NCBI GenBank assembly: GCA_037178625.1
Contig: CM074129.1
Location: 2,232,001-2,296,000 of the forward strand
From: Skeletonema tropicum
Lineage: Eukaryota > Bacillariophyta > Thalassiosirophyceae > Thalassiosirales > Thalassiosiraceae
Direction: 5' to 3'
Length of the DNA: 64,000 nt
In this document: piece after piece, positions 32,925 to 42,810 of the stretch
How the letters are laid out: each line of letters starts with the position of its first letter
Numbering within the stretch: position 1 is the first letter of the stretch
The notes under the pieces: generated by a model
What the model was told of the DNA's origin: nothing
What the model saw: only the letters and a program-made list of their open reading frames with translations
Databases searched by the model: none
Made by a program: the position numbers and the translations under genes

Positions 32925-34566
32925 ATGAATTCAAATAATAAGCACACCAGGGCCAGAGCCCAACAACAGGATTTAGTGCAACCCATAAATAGTGGTAGCA
33001 TTCTTTCAAACTCAAATCATGATCGCCATCTAATTTCAAAGGCACCGACGAATGGGAACTACTATCAATCCCTACTGAGTATTTCCTCATTTTTACGGCA
33101 ACATCAGTTCCTCTCTGCAGGCAGCAGCACTGGTGCCAGTGCTGCTGTGTCTGCAGAAACATACGGGCAACTAATCCAGGATTTTGAAAAATCTCAGCTA
33201 AATTGTCAGCTGGCAGGTCTCAGGACCAACACCAACAGCGCTTCTGCATCTGACGTACAAAGAATAGCTGATTGTCATTCTGAGGCATTGGTGTATGGTC
33301 TAAACTGCGCTGCAGCTCAAGAGTCATGGTTAAACGAGACAAATTTGCACGTCATACATGCAAAATTGTGTCCTAGTCTTTCAGAAGCTGGGCGATACAG
33401 GAGCAACAAAGTACGGGCAGGAAACACACTATTCGTGAACCCAACAAATGTCGAAGCAGAGATGAAGAACTTCATCTTGGCAGTACAGCGTTTCCAGACA
33501 AAATGGGCGAACTCGTCAAATGCTATCATGGATGAACAGCAATGGGTCAACTTAGTGCATGACAAAATATCAATAGTAGCAATCATACTGTTCGGTACTG
33601 TAGACATTCATCCTTTTCGAGACGGAAATGGAAGAACTGCCAGAATACTCATGAACGTTGGCCTGAAAAGAATCCTTGGCCTGCCATTTCCCATCACCAT
33701 CACAGCACAAATCCACCATAGAAGGCAGTATACTGATGCATTGAAAGTGTGCCGATCTCGTCTTTCACATATCTCAAAAGGAGAAAACTTGACGGAGGGA
33801 CAATCCGTATTTGATCATCTGACAGAATTTTTAGTGGATAGAGTCGTGCAAGCCGTTGTGCAGATGAATTCGCTGGTTGAGTTAAAAGTACACAGTGCTG
33901 CGGTAGAAGAAGAGGCAAGAGTTGCGAGGAGAGTAAGAGAGAAGGCAGCTGCTGGACAGTGTATCCATCTGTCTTGATGAACATCCCAATATTGCTACAC
34001 TTTGCTGTGGTCAAGCCGTCCACCACAATTGTTTGACTGAATGGCTCAGCAACCAGGGTACATGTGTGGCATGTAGAAAAGCTCTGCCTAAAATCCCAAC
34101 GAGCCTGCAACGGCTGCAGGATGTGCCAGCTAGGAATGACAACGCAGAAGACACTGATAGTACTACAGAAGACACAACTATCGACACAACGGATGATACC
34201 ACTTCAGATAATGACGTTGCAGAAGACAATGACACTACGGATGATTCGACTGAAGACACAACAGACGTTGTGCAACAGGATAATAACGACACAACAGATA
34301 CCACGGACGACACCACAGATACCACATCTGATGATGATGATGATGATGTTGGGCAACAGCAAGCAGATAACAACGACACCACAGACGACACCACAGACGA
34401 CACGACTACAACAGATGATACCGAATCTGCAGACAACACACCAGCTGTGCAGATTTATTGTGCCCAGTGCCAGAGGAACAAATATGCAGTTGACTGTTCC
34501 AACAGTATGTGTGGAAGATGTTGCCAAATATATGGTCAGTACAATTGTAGTCGACACTACTGCTAG
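32925..34566 (+). CDS. Fic-domain AMPylase joined to a RING finger and a Cys-rich C terminus
   Basis: ATG 32925 opens a Fic domain. H229-PFRDGNGRTAR is the canonical Fic motif, with the catalytic His, the metal-binding Asp and the ATP-binding GNGR. A canonical autoinhibitory S/TxxxE(G/N) helix is not obvious upstream. The frame ends at 33977, but one extra base at about 33965 separates it from a frame reading directly into a RING-like finger: the first Cys pair is completed only when the base is skipped, then CCGQAVHHNCLTEWL and GTCVACR. The 'GH.FH' signature is GQAVH here, so one zinc ligand may differ. After the RING come about 85 Asp/Thr-rich residues and a tail with 11 Cys (CAQC, CGRCC, then CSRHYC). 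The total is about 546 residues. Inference: a target-modifying enzyme combining AMP transfer with ubiquitin ligation. If the shift is real, two separate products result. Confidence 0.75.
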
Positions 34567-34848
34567 TCCTGGAGAGTTTGTATCAAGTGTCGTTGCCAAT
34601 TCTTCTCATTCTGAGTGGGTCGATGAGCCACTAATAACATCTATAAAGCTCCATCATTTGAATGAGCTATTACATTATATTATATTGGCATCTTAGCATT
34701 AGCTCCACATCAATCCGGAGATAAGTAAGTAGATAGTTCGTCCTCACCTCCTTTCCCTCCTTTCTCCTCTCCCCGCCGCCTTTCATTCCTTCCGCTCCGC
34801 TCCACGCTCGGGCAGGCTCGGGCTCTGGATAGTTCAAAGTGGAACAAG

Positions 34849-36246
34849 ATGGTGGCGTTTGCGCTACTAGCGCTGTGTGTTATCTTCTGCAATACATGTT
34901 ACTGCAATGGATTTAGCACAGTGGAAAAGGAGCGCGGCAGTGCAACCAGAAGAAGACTTGATACAACACACCGTCGAGATCGTTCGATCACCGAAGGAGA
35001 TTACCGAGACTATTGTGAGGGATGCAATCGACCGCTACCACAGTGCCTATGCGAACATTTGCCAGAAGAAAAGATAGGGTTACAAACAAAAGTCTTGGTG
35101 TTACAGCATCCAGTGGAATTTCGACGTAAAACTATATCTACCGTACCATTACTGAAGCTAGTGCTTGATGAATGTCATGTCTTAGTGGGAAGATCATTTG
35201 ACGTTGAGCTTGAGACTATTATTGATAGAGCATGTCATGAAGGAAGGATACCTCTGCTGCTCTTCCCTGGCCCAAATGCGACTGTATTAGAAGACAATGA
35301 TGCTATGGAACAATTACAATCTGCAAACTATAAAACCTCCGAGACACTGGAAGAGCATAGGTCAGCAAAATACTTGCTCATCATTGTTGATGGCACATGG
35401 ACGCAAGCAAAACGAATGGTCAGAAACTCACCAGTACTTATGCAAAAATGCAACCCAATTCAATTTACTGGAACAGATGACTTGTCTATATATGATGCAA
35501 TTAGGAAGCAGCCTGATCATCACTGCCTCTCTACGCTGGAATCTTGTGTGCGTACATTGAAATTGCTCGAGCCAGAAAACGAAGAGACCGAGGAAGCTTC
35601 GAAGCACCTGCTTTCTGCACTCCGCTCCATGATTTTTACCCAGTTGAAGTACGAAGAGGCACATCTGCAGAAGAATCCGGACTTGGTTCGCAATTCATCA
35701 AAATTGAAGGCAAAGAAAGAGAGACAAAAGAACATTTTATCAACAACAAACATTTCGAATACTGGGTACATTGGAACTCTACCAGATGGATACACATTAA
35801 GACCGCTTTTGGAGCCAGATGCAGAGTTTGTTGATTCAAGATGGCCTTATAGATCAAAGAAGTCATTGGTAATGATTAGAAAACAAATTGTCGCGGACAA
35901 TCTTAACTCCACGCGGACAGGGCATTGGAGCGGATGCAGTACGTGCTTGGGAATTGAGCATCGAGGGGCGTTGGTGGCGTGTATTATGCGACATACAAAC
36001 GGCAGCATTGGTATTCTTCATGTAGATGAGGATCACCGAAGAAGAAGTCTGGGAGAAACATTGCTGTATAGTGCAACGAAGGCTTTACAAGAAAGGAATG
36101 ATCCCACGTTCGCGTTCATCCTTGAAGGGAACAACGCATCTGAATCACTGTTTACAAAGATGGGATGGAAGAAGATGTATTCAGGCAAGAAAGGCACTGG
36201 TAAGCGAAGAGCAAAGCGCTTGTGGGAGTTTGAAGGCAGCGGGTAG
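34849..36246 (+). CDS. DTW-domain tRNA uridine aminocarboxypropyltransferase fused to a GNAT acetyltransferase
   Basis: The intact frame of 465 residues starts at ATG 34849. Residues 1-22 are a hydrophobic presequence (FALLALCVIFCNTCYCNGF), possibly an organelle or secretory signal. The DTW/TapT domain starts with a zinc-knuckle-like YCEGCNRPLPQCLC near residues 56-69, then LVLQHPVEFRRKT. The signature D181-G-T-W, followed by TQAKRM, is the likely acp3U active site. DDLSIYDAIRKQP and CLSTLESC fit the family. DTWD proteins transfer the 3-amino-3-carboxypropyl group from SAM to tRNA uridine. The C-terminal 150 residues look like a GNAT domain: CLGIEHRGALVACIMRH, HVDEDHRRRSLGETLL as the acetyl-CoA loop, and a final AFILEGNNASESLFTKMGW. 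In E. coli the DTW protein YfiP and the acetyltransferase YfiQ are encoded side by side, so this fusion may be meaningful. Confidence 0.8.
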   Translation: MVAFALLALCVIFCNTCYCNGFSTVEKERGSATRRRLDTTHRRDRSITEGDYRDYCEGCNRPLPQCLCEHLPEEKIGLQTKVLVLQHPVEFRRKTISTVPLLKLVLDECHVLVGRSFDVELETIIDRACHEGRIPLLLFPGPNATVLEDNDAMEQLQSANYKTSETLEEHRSAKYLLIIVDGTWTQAKRMVRNSPVLMQKCNPIQFTGTDDLSIYDAIRKQPDHHCLSTLESCVRTLKLLEPENEETEEASKHLLSALRSMIFTQLKYEEAHLQKNPDLVRNSSKLKAKKERQKNILSTTNISNTGYIGTLPDGYTLRPLLEPDAEFVDSRWPYRSKKSLVMIRKQIVADNLNSTRTGHWSGCSTCLGIEHRGALVACIMRHTNGSIGILHVDEDHRRRSLGETLLYSATKALQERNDPTFAFILEGNNASESLFTKMGWKKMYSGKKGTGKRRAKRLWEFEGSG

Positions 36247-36333
36247 ATATTGCGCTGAATAAAACGGCATTACAAGTTCACCGGCACTGTTGTTCGTGTG
36301 CTTTGGCTCGACTATCAAGTTCATATTAACATA

Positions 36334-36816
36334 TTAATCTTCGTCGTCACTTTCTTCGTCATCGCTATGTTTGCTGCCTACGCCTTTTCTCGCTTGTGTT
36401 ACCTCGTGATACATAAATCCAATGAGAATATCTAACTCTCTATTTTCCTCCTTGAGACGCTGTATAGCTCTTTGTGTGGCAATCAGATTAGGGTTAGTCA
36501 TACTTCTCCCTTTGTCGTGGATTTGTTTCTTTACTTCGTCGAGTTCGATCGTAAGTTGCTCGAGCTGATCATTCAAAACCTTCATATTTTTGTCACGGTG
36601 TAATGCAGACATCTCCAGCTCTTGAAGCTTTTCTCTAGCCTCACGATACTCAACGAGTTGATCACGAAAGCGTTCAATGAATTCTGCAGTTTTGTGTTCG
36701 ATCTGTTCCCGCTGGAGAGACATTGAGCCAATTGTCTGGTGAACTTGCGGCTTTAGAACCGATAGTGCATCCTTGATGGCTTGCAAATGGGCAATGCTTT
36801 CTTCTTCACGAGTCAT
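36334..36816 (-). CDS. Short coiled-coil protein, unknown function
   Basis: This 160-residue protein starts at ATG 36816. Almost the whole chain is heptad-like (REKLQELEMSALHRDKNMKV, LNDQLEQLTIELDEVKKQI), with a conserved-looking LKEENRELDILIGFMYHEV before an acidic tail SDDEESDDED. The general shape recalls cytoskeletal or ciliary adaptor proteins, but I cannot assign a family. It converges on the DTW-GNAT gene (87 bp) and is divergent from the FKBP gene (about 235 bp between starts). Confidence 0.65.
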   Translation of the reverse strand: MTREEESIAHLQAIKDALSVLKPQVHQTIGSMSLQREQIEHKTAEFIERFRDQLVEYREAREKLQELEMSALHRDKNMKVLNDQLEQLTIELDEVKKQIHDKGRSMTNPNLIATQRAIQRLKEENRELDILIGFMYHEVTQARKGVGSKHSDDEESDDED

Positions 36817-37051
36817 ACTGACGAAAGAGTCTTAGTGTAGTGGAATCGAAGTGAAGTGAAGATTGCGAAGTATACTGCGTCTATAATATGCGGATAGGAG
36901 ACCCCTCGAAAAGTGAAAAAAAGAAGTGATCGATACTTCTTGAAGATTTTAAATCGAAATTTCAATTGAATTATTATTGCATTTTTCCAGCCACTCAACA
37001 CAGACCTCTCAAACACTCCTCGTAACCTATGCGAATCGCAAGCTTTGCAGA

Positions 37052-37591
37052 ATGATAGCTCGAAACGTCATTGCAGTGCTACTCTTTGCCGTAGCTATTG
37101 ATTCGCTTTCAGCATTGTCGTGGCGAAGGAAAAAGCAAAAGAAGAGGGCGAAGGCAGGTTGGCGTAGGACTAAAAAAGGATGGGAAAGATTAGATCTTCC
37201 ACCCGGCAGTTCTCTCCGCATTGGTGTTACCCATCGGCCGAAACACTGTGCTGCTAAGTGCCAGAAAGGCGATTTCATCTCTATCCACTACAACGGTACA
37301 CTCTACACTGACGGGCGTGTTTTCGACTCGTCCATTCTTCGAGAACAACCATTCGTGTTTCAGTTGGGCAAACAGAGTATGCACGATGGCTTCGAAAAAG
37401 GCTTGTTGGGCATGTGCATCGGCGAGAAACGAAAGCTTGTCGTTCCAAGCGAAATGGCCTACGGCGAAGTCGGAGGATTCGGTAGTGAGGGCGGTAAAAT
37501 CAAGCCAAATGCTACTCTAGTGTATAAAGTAGAATTGCTTGAGATTCTGTCCGAAGAAGCTTCCGCACCATACATGGTTTGGGGATTGTAA
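37052..37591 (+). CDS. Secretory-pathway FKBP-type peptidyl-prolyl isomerase
   Basis: The protein has 179 residues from ATG 37052. Residues 3-20 (ARNVIAVLLFAVAIDSLS) form a signal peptide, followed by a very basic segment (WRRKKQKKRAKAGWRRTKK). The FKBP domain spans about 65-170: GDFISIHYNGTLYTDGRVFD, FVFQLGKQSMHDGFEKGLLG, GEKRKLVVPSEMAYGE, then a final VYKVELLEI. Residues lining the FK506/proline pocket, such as the Tyr, Phe-Asp and the Gly-Phe-Glu region, are present. FKBP2-like proteins of this size assist folding in the ER; export is also possible. No ER-retention KDEL-type tail is seen (ends MVWGL). The frame is intact. Confidence 0.88.
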   Translation: MIARNVIAVLLFAVAIDSLSALSWRRKKQKKRAKAGWRRTKKGWERLDLPPGSSLRIGVTHRPKHCAAKCQKGDFISIHYNGTLYTDGRVFDSSILREQPFVFQLGKQSMHDGFEKGLLGMCIGEKRKLVVPSEMAYGEVGGFGSEGGKIKPNATLVYKVELLEILSEEASAPYMVWGL

Positions 37592-37766
37592 TCCTTCCGA
37601 CAGAATGCTCTTGATCTTGATGAACTCTCCTGGTGCGCTTTGTAGATTAGGAATGCGTTAATCTCTTTAGCGTTATATATTACTGGAAATTATTCAAATG
37701 CAAATTCTGACTCCGATAAACTTCATACGCGTCTCTCTAGCTTCTCTTTTCTATCTATCGTCACTT

Positions 37767-39851
37767 TCAGCAACACTTCCTATTCACAATGGCAGAGCCA
37801 TATTCGTCGTAATCTTGTTTGGAAATCCACATGTCTTGGAACGTACCAAGGCTCCCCAAAATACTCCCCCCTAGCCATGAGCATATTGCTCTCTCTGAAA
37901 TGTTTGGACTTGTGACCTTCACTCTCCAACCCATCGTGTGTTTATGAACGATCGCTTCAACTTCATTCACGCAAACGATCAGGGAAGGCTTGCTCATCAC
38001 CCAGCAGCGACGTTCCACCCACAGTACCGCCACCGCCTAGTGCGCTACTGCCAACGACACCAGATGCTCCAGTAATACAGGCCCCGCCACCACACACTAC
38101 AACATCCCCCAACAATTTCGCTTGCTGATCTCGATCACAACGGTATACGGCATCGCATACCATTTGCGCCGGTGATGCCGAGGTGAGAAAGTGGAAATAA
38201 TTATCATTCACATTGCTCACACCGCCCCTCCTCCAGTGGGCCATTTGGAGGTTCCGTTCGCAAATAGGGTAGGCATGCAGAGTATAATTTTGTTGAAATC
38301 ACGTTGGGAGAATAGTGCGTTTTCTTATTGTTGCGTCGAGAACCAGCATATCGACTAGATTTTTCTCCCCTATAGGATGTATTAGAATACGGATCTCCTT
38401 TTGCGGCACTACTACTTGTAATGCCCTTTGAACCGCCCTCATTTGTTTCGTTTTCATCATCTTCTACCTTCTGCAATGAACTCTTCTACCTCCTTGCTAT
38501 ATTCTTCCAACTTCTGAACAGTTTCATCAAATATATTGTCACGGTAGAGAGAGTTCTGCTCGTCATTTCCAAAATATAATTCCACCACATCGCATCTTGA
38601 GGCAGTGCTAATTTCCACATTTGTCCCATCCGGTAGGGTGTACGGCAATTTCGCTGCTGTCAAGAACATATTATTGGCAGCAGCAGGATTAACTACGGCT
38701 CCACCCTCCCCCACAGCAGCAGCAGCGGCATCAGCGCTTGCATCCTCACCAGGCGCAGCACTACTTGAAACGTATCCCATGGGACCCACAGCTACACCTA
38801 ATCCGCATTCCTTGATCTCTCTTGCCAGCGCTAATCGACTCCATGCGTGGAATGGGTCCTTCCGAGGATTGTAGTTAGCACGTCTCACCTGATACAATGG
38901 CATTAGATAATCAGGTATTGAAATTGAAGCTGCAGAGATACCCTTTTCCTTGATAAAGTGTCCCTTGTCATCTCTCTTTGCTTTTTTAGGCGAAGGTTGT
39001 TCCACCGCAGACTTTTGTTGTTGCTGCTGCTGTTGCAACTCCAACTTTTCCTTGGCCCTTCGCCTCAACCTCTCCTTCCTCTTCCTCCCACCCTGCGACA
39101 CAACCAAACCATCCATCATTTCCAACACTCGCTCCTCAATATTCCGTGCCCCACAGGCATTATTTCTTAGCACTCCACTCCGTTCCACAAATCCTTCGTA
39201 CACAGGTGTCACCATGGTGCCGGAATACCCCACATCCACAACAGTGGCGGTAGTCCGACCAACAGCATAGCACGCTGCAATAGCATCCCTCAAAAAGAAC
39301 ACCGACGGCAAGTTGTGAGTTTCGAACATGATTTCGAGCAATCGTTGACGCAGCGCAGGAGGCGTGTGTGATTTATCCAGCAGCAATAGCGGATGGTGGT
39401 GAGAGTAGTCGACGGAGCTTTCCATTTCACCATTATTCCCGCGAGATAGACCCATTGAATGTTGAAAGGCATGCTGTAAATAGGAATTCACGAGTTCGTG
39501 CGATTCCCAGGCATCGAATGATGATGACTGCTCATTATTGGCGGAAAGCGATGATGATGTATTTTTGGAGGGCGGGGAGAATAACCACCCAGTTACCGGA
39601 TCGACAGGATTGACTAAATCATAATCACCATCTCCATTAGCTCCATCAACGCAACGAAGGGTAAAATCTCGCTTGGGGGGTTTTGCAAAGTTTGACGAGG
39701 ATTGATTATTATTTTGGGCCTTGACCGCAGCCGTGGTACTACTGTGTAACGCCTGGGGATGGTCATCACCGGCGTACCCGATTTTGGTGGAATAGGAACC
39801 TATGTCCGCCACTAGGGCTTGAACATCGTTGCCCACAGTGTAGGTTGTCAT
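37767..39851 (-). CDS. Actin-related protein of the Arp4/BAF53 type (chromatin remodelling), with three +1 frame breaks
   Basis: ATG 39851 starts [20 protein letters not shown], the actin phosphate-1 loop. [30 protein letters not shown] and [20 protein letters not shown] (phosphate-2) follow. The C terminus has [29 protein letters not shown], and [20 protein letters not shown] with KQDYDEYGS, the pattern of Arp4/BAF53 proteins of nuclear INO80/SWR1/NuA4-type complexes. The family is expanded here by poly-Ser, poly-Gln (near residue 270), Ala-rich and acidic insertions, giving about 690 residues. Single extra bases at about 38467, 38224 and 37965 break the frame; each can be skipped to restore a contiguous, conserved reading, for example L-R-E-E-V-E-A-I at the last one. 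Errors in the assembly are more likely than a pseudogene. Confidence 0.85.
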
Positions 39852-42810
39852 TATTGGTTATCAAGCTAAAGAAGTCTGCACAAGATGGATGCCTCTCCTC
39901 TATCTAAAGTTGTAGCGTGGATGTTTTCTGCATACATACTTCTATCTCTTTATCTCAAAAAAATTGGTTCAGCGTTATTGAACACAAATGGGCCCGCCAA
40001 AAAAAACAGGAAACGTACCAATTCCCATGTAACATTTGGCATCCGGCATCCAAAAATCAATTCAGAGATAAGCACCATGGCCATCCTGGTTCTCCTACGG
40101 CCATGCATTAACATAATATCGGTGATATGCCACCGGAGACGGTCATTATATGATCTCAACATATAGTAGCATCATATTTATTTTTGTTTGGGTCGCCAAC
40201 TGTCATATTTAAATTTATATTCAGCATAGTAATGAGTTGGTATGCTGGTCGGGCATGGGTTCCAATATTCGGTGCAATGATAGAACACATAATTACAGCA
40301 CTATTTCGACATTAATTACCTCCCAAACGATCATCCAAACCCTTTAGGTGCCACCCATGTTAATATTCTAACAAAAAATTAATGTTGAACTTCAAACATC
40401 GACGTATATACAACTTGCTTTGACGTATCATTGCCTGGGACGATGGATATTACGAAGTTGATCCAGAATGTCAACTGAGCACGTAGAATTATTGCACAGA
40501 TCGATAGTATTCATTGTTTGATATCATTGTTCAGTAGTCGACACGCAGATAACGATAAAATTGCATCCCCTATCACAAAGAACAACACATATCATCTCTC
40601 TCAGGTAAGGCGGAATGCGCAACGTCGTGCCATCACGTTTACCTCCAAACCACCCAACATTTGCTCATCAATTGGAATCGTATTATTGGTAGTGCTTGAT
40701 CGATCATCAACAGTGACTGTGGCCATCTCCACCATTTCGTTGCCCTCCCTCTCTATTTGCACCCATGTTGACAGATGGTGGAATGATGATACTTTAAAAT
40801 TTCTGTTATATCATCATTCCACCATCTGTCAACATGGGTGAATTGTAGTCATTATTTTTGGTGATACGAGGTGCATATTTCGGCTTCTTTGACGATAGTG
40901 AGCTTTCACAGTCACTAATAACTTCTATAGAACTTATGGATGCTGGAGGAGTAACATTAATGGCGGTGGTGATGCCAAATGGCTCACTGCCAGGCTCGGC
41001 AGAATGGGTGTATTGATGCTGAAGAAAATCACGTGGCAGCGGTGGCGGCCCCGAAGGCATTAAAAGTGCAATAGGGCTAAATCCAGCCGCCGGCCCCGTT
41101 GATTAAGACCTATCGCCATTAGTCTGCGTCAGTTAAGGAGACATCGGCAGTGCCTCGCCGGCAGTAGAGGGGTGGTGTATCACCATGGTCGTTTGTTTTT
41201 TGTGATGTGTGCTACGTGAGAAAAACCCAATGTACGTGGGAATTAGTACGGGCGGGCTGATTTGGAGGCTTTCAAAATTGGTTCAGATCTACAATTTTTT
41301 TGGCTAAATGACGAAAAATGGCCCTACTATGCGACCGTCGTAGACTAGATTCTCGTGAACATAACCATACAAACCCTAGTATCATATGAAAGCTTAGCTT
41401 CTGTTCTTTCTCATGATGTGTCTAACTCCGTCTAGAGAAGCCGTTTTGTCGGAGAAATAGGCCCTAGAATGTGGGTATGTCGCATTTTGGCGAATTGGTT
41501 CACACAGGTTGAACCAATTTAGATAAAGAGATACTCCTATCATACTTACTTAGCTCAGAGCGGAGACCAAAAAACAGGAGGAGACGCGAGAAGACCAAGT
41601 GATGGTATCTCTGATATGCCGTTCGAGCAGTATTGTACTGTGATCCAACGTATGAGTGCCAATACGACTATGAGATCTCGAATTATTGGAAAGGTCTGTG
41701 GGTTGCATAAGCGGCAATCTACTTTGCTTAGCTGGCCAAGCCCGACTGAGACTGCTGCTTGGCTCGACTCTGAAAGAATAAGGAAGTTCTGCAGAGGCTG
41801 ATAAGGTATTCATATTAGAAACCTTTTCAAAGAATGTGTGATTCCTTTTGTTCAACATTACTACTTATCTCAGAATGCGACGGAGAATAAGCCAGCCCAA
41901 GACGTCAGAATAGCCAATCGAGCTACGGCAGGGCACGGAAGAAAAGTTGGTCAAGAAGAAAACTCACTCAGATGCGAATGGTCTCAAGCACGACTGAAAG
42001 TACAGCTCAATCGACACCGAGCTTGATAGGTCAACAGATCAATGTTAGTGTTAGAAGTTCCAAGATATTATATTAACAATAGCAGAAGAAGAGATGACGC
42101 CTCAATGAAATCTCCGCACTCAAAAGCATCAAGAACTATCTCGAGGAAATCCAAATCCAATGCTCTAGCTCAAAGAAATTGAGTCTTTCGAGGACATCAT
42201 CCCTGTAACTGTAAGGTACGATGACGAATCACTGGAATCTGGATAGCACACATCCATGTTTTGCACCTCCGCTCGACGAGATATCTGTATGCGCATCGAG
42301 CCTGTCTGAGGTTGTCATAAGAAAGGGCTCAGCTTGTCTTCACATTCAGATTCAGCCAGGTTCAGGTAGATCCTTTTCGACGCAGCAGTTACGCTCTTGG
42401 ATCATCAAGATAAAAGCTCGATTCAAATTATTATTCAAGAAGAAGAAGACCCTACCTCGATAGAAAATTAATAGTCCTGCCAGGACGTGGGGCACAGGAG
42501 CAGGAGGGATGTGGGCTTGGTGTTGGAGAAGAAAGAAGAAGCACTGGGGTGACACTGCTTGGTTTTTGCTCTCGCTCTAATGGGCGATCCAAAGCAGATG
42601 GTACTTAAGAAATCAAATACCGGTTTGTGCACTTTTTGTGCAATTTACATACGTGGGAATAGTATTTTATCGTTTGAACTCTGAAATCATCACATCCTTC
42701 CCTTCACGTAGTTATTTTATTCCTTTCAGCTTCACGCACCCTTCCCCAAAAAATCCGTACATACCAACTTCATACTTCCTACTTCTTGAAAGGCCCCACC
42801 TCAATTATTA
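39852..42810. other. Gene-free region of about 3 kb with a hairpin element
   Basis: No frame longer than about 107 codons is open and none shows a domain. The stretch contains the hairpin described separately. The remaining sequence is unique within the window, as far as I can see. Confidence 0.45.
40760..40840. repeat. Perfect 32-bp inverted repeat with 17-nt loop
   Basis: The arm at 40760-40791 (starting CACCCATGTTGACAGATGGT) and the arm at 40809-40840 are exact reverse complements. The loop on the minus strand reads TAACAGAAATTTTAAAG, and with two stem bases gives the 19-bp motif shared with 26077-26095 and 12557-12575. It could be a miniature inverted-repeat element, a small-RNA precursor or a duplication scar. 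Confidence 0.92.

Noticed and set aside
40518..41060. Plus-strand and minus-strand frames beside the hairpin
   Set aside because: Neither has a domain, and both run into the hairpin arms.
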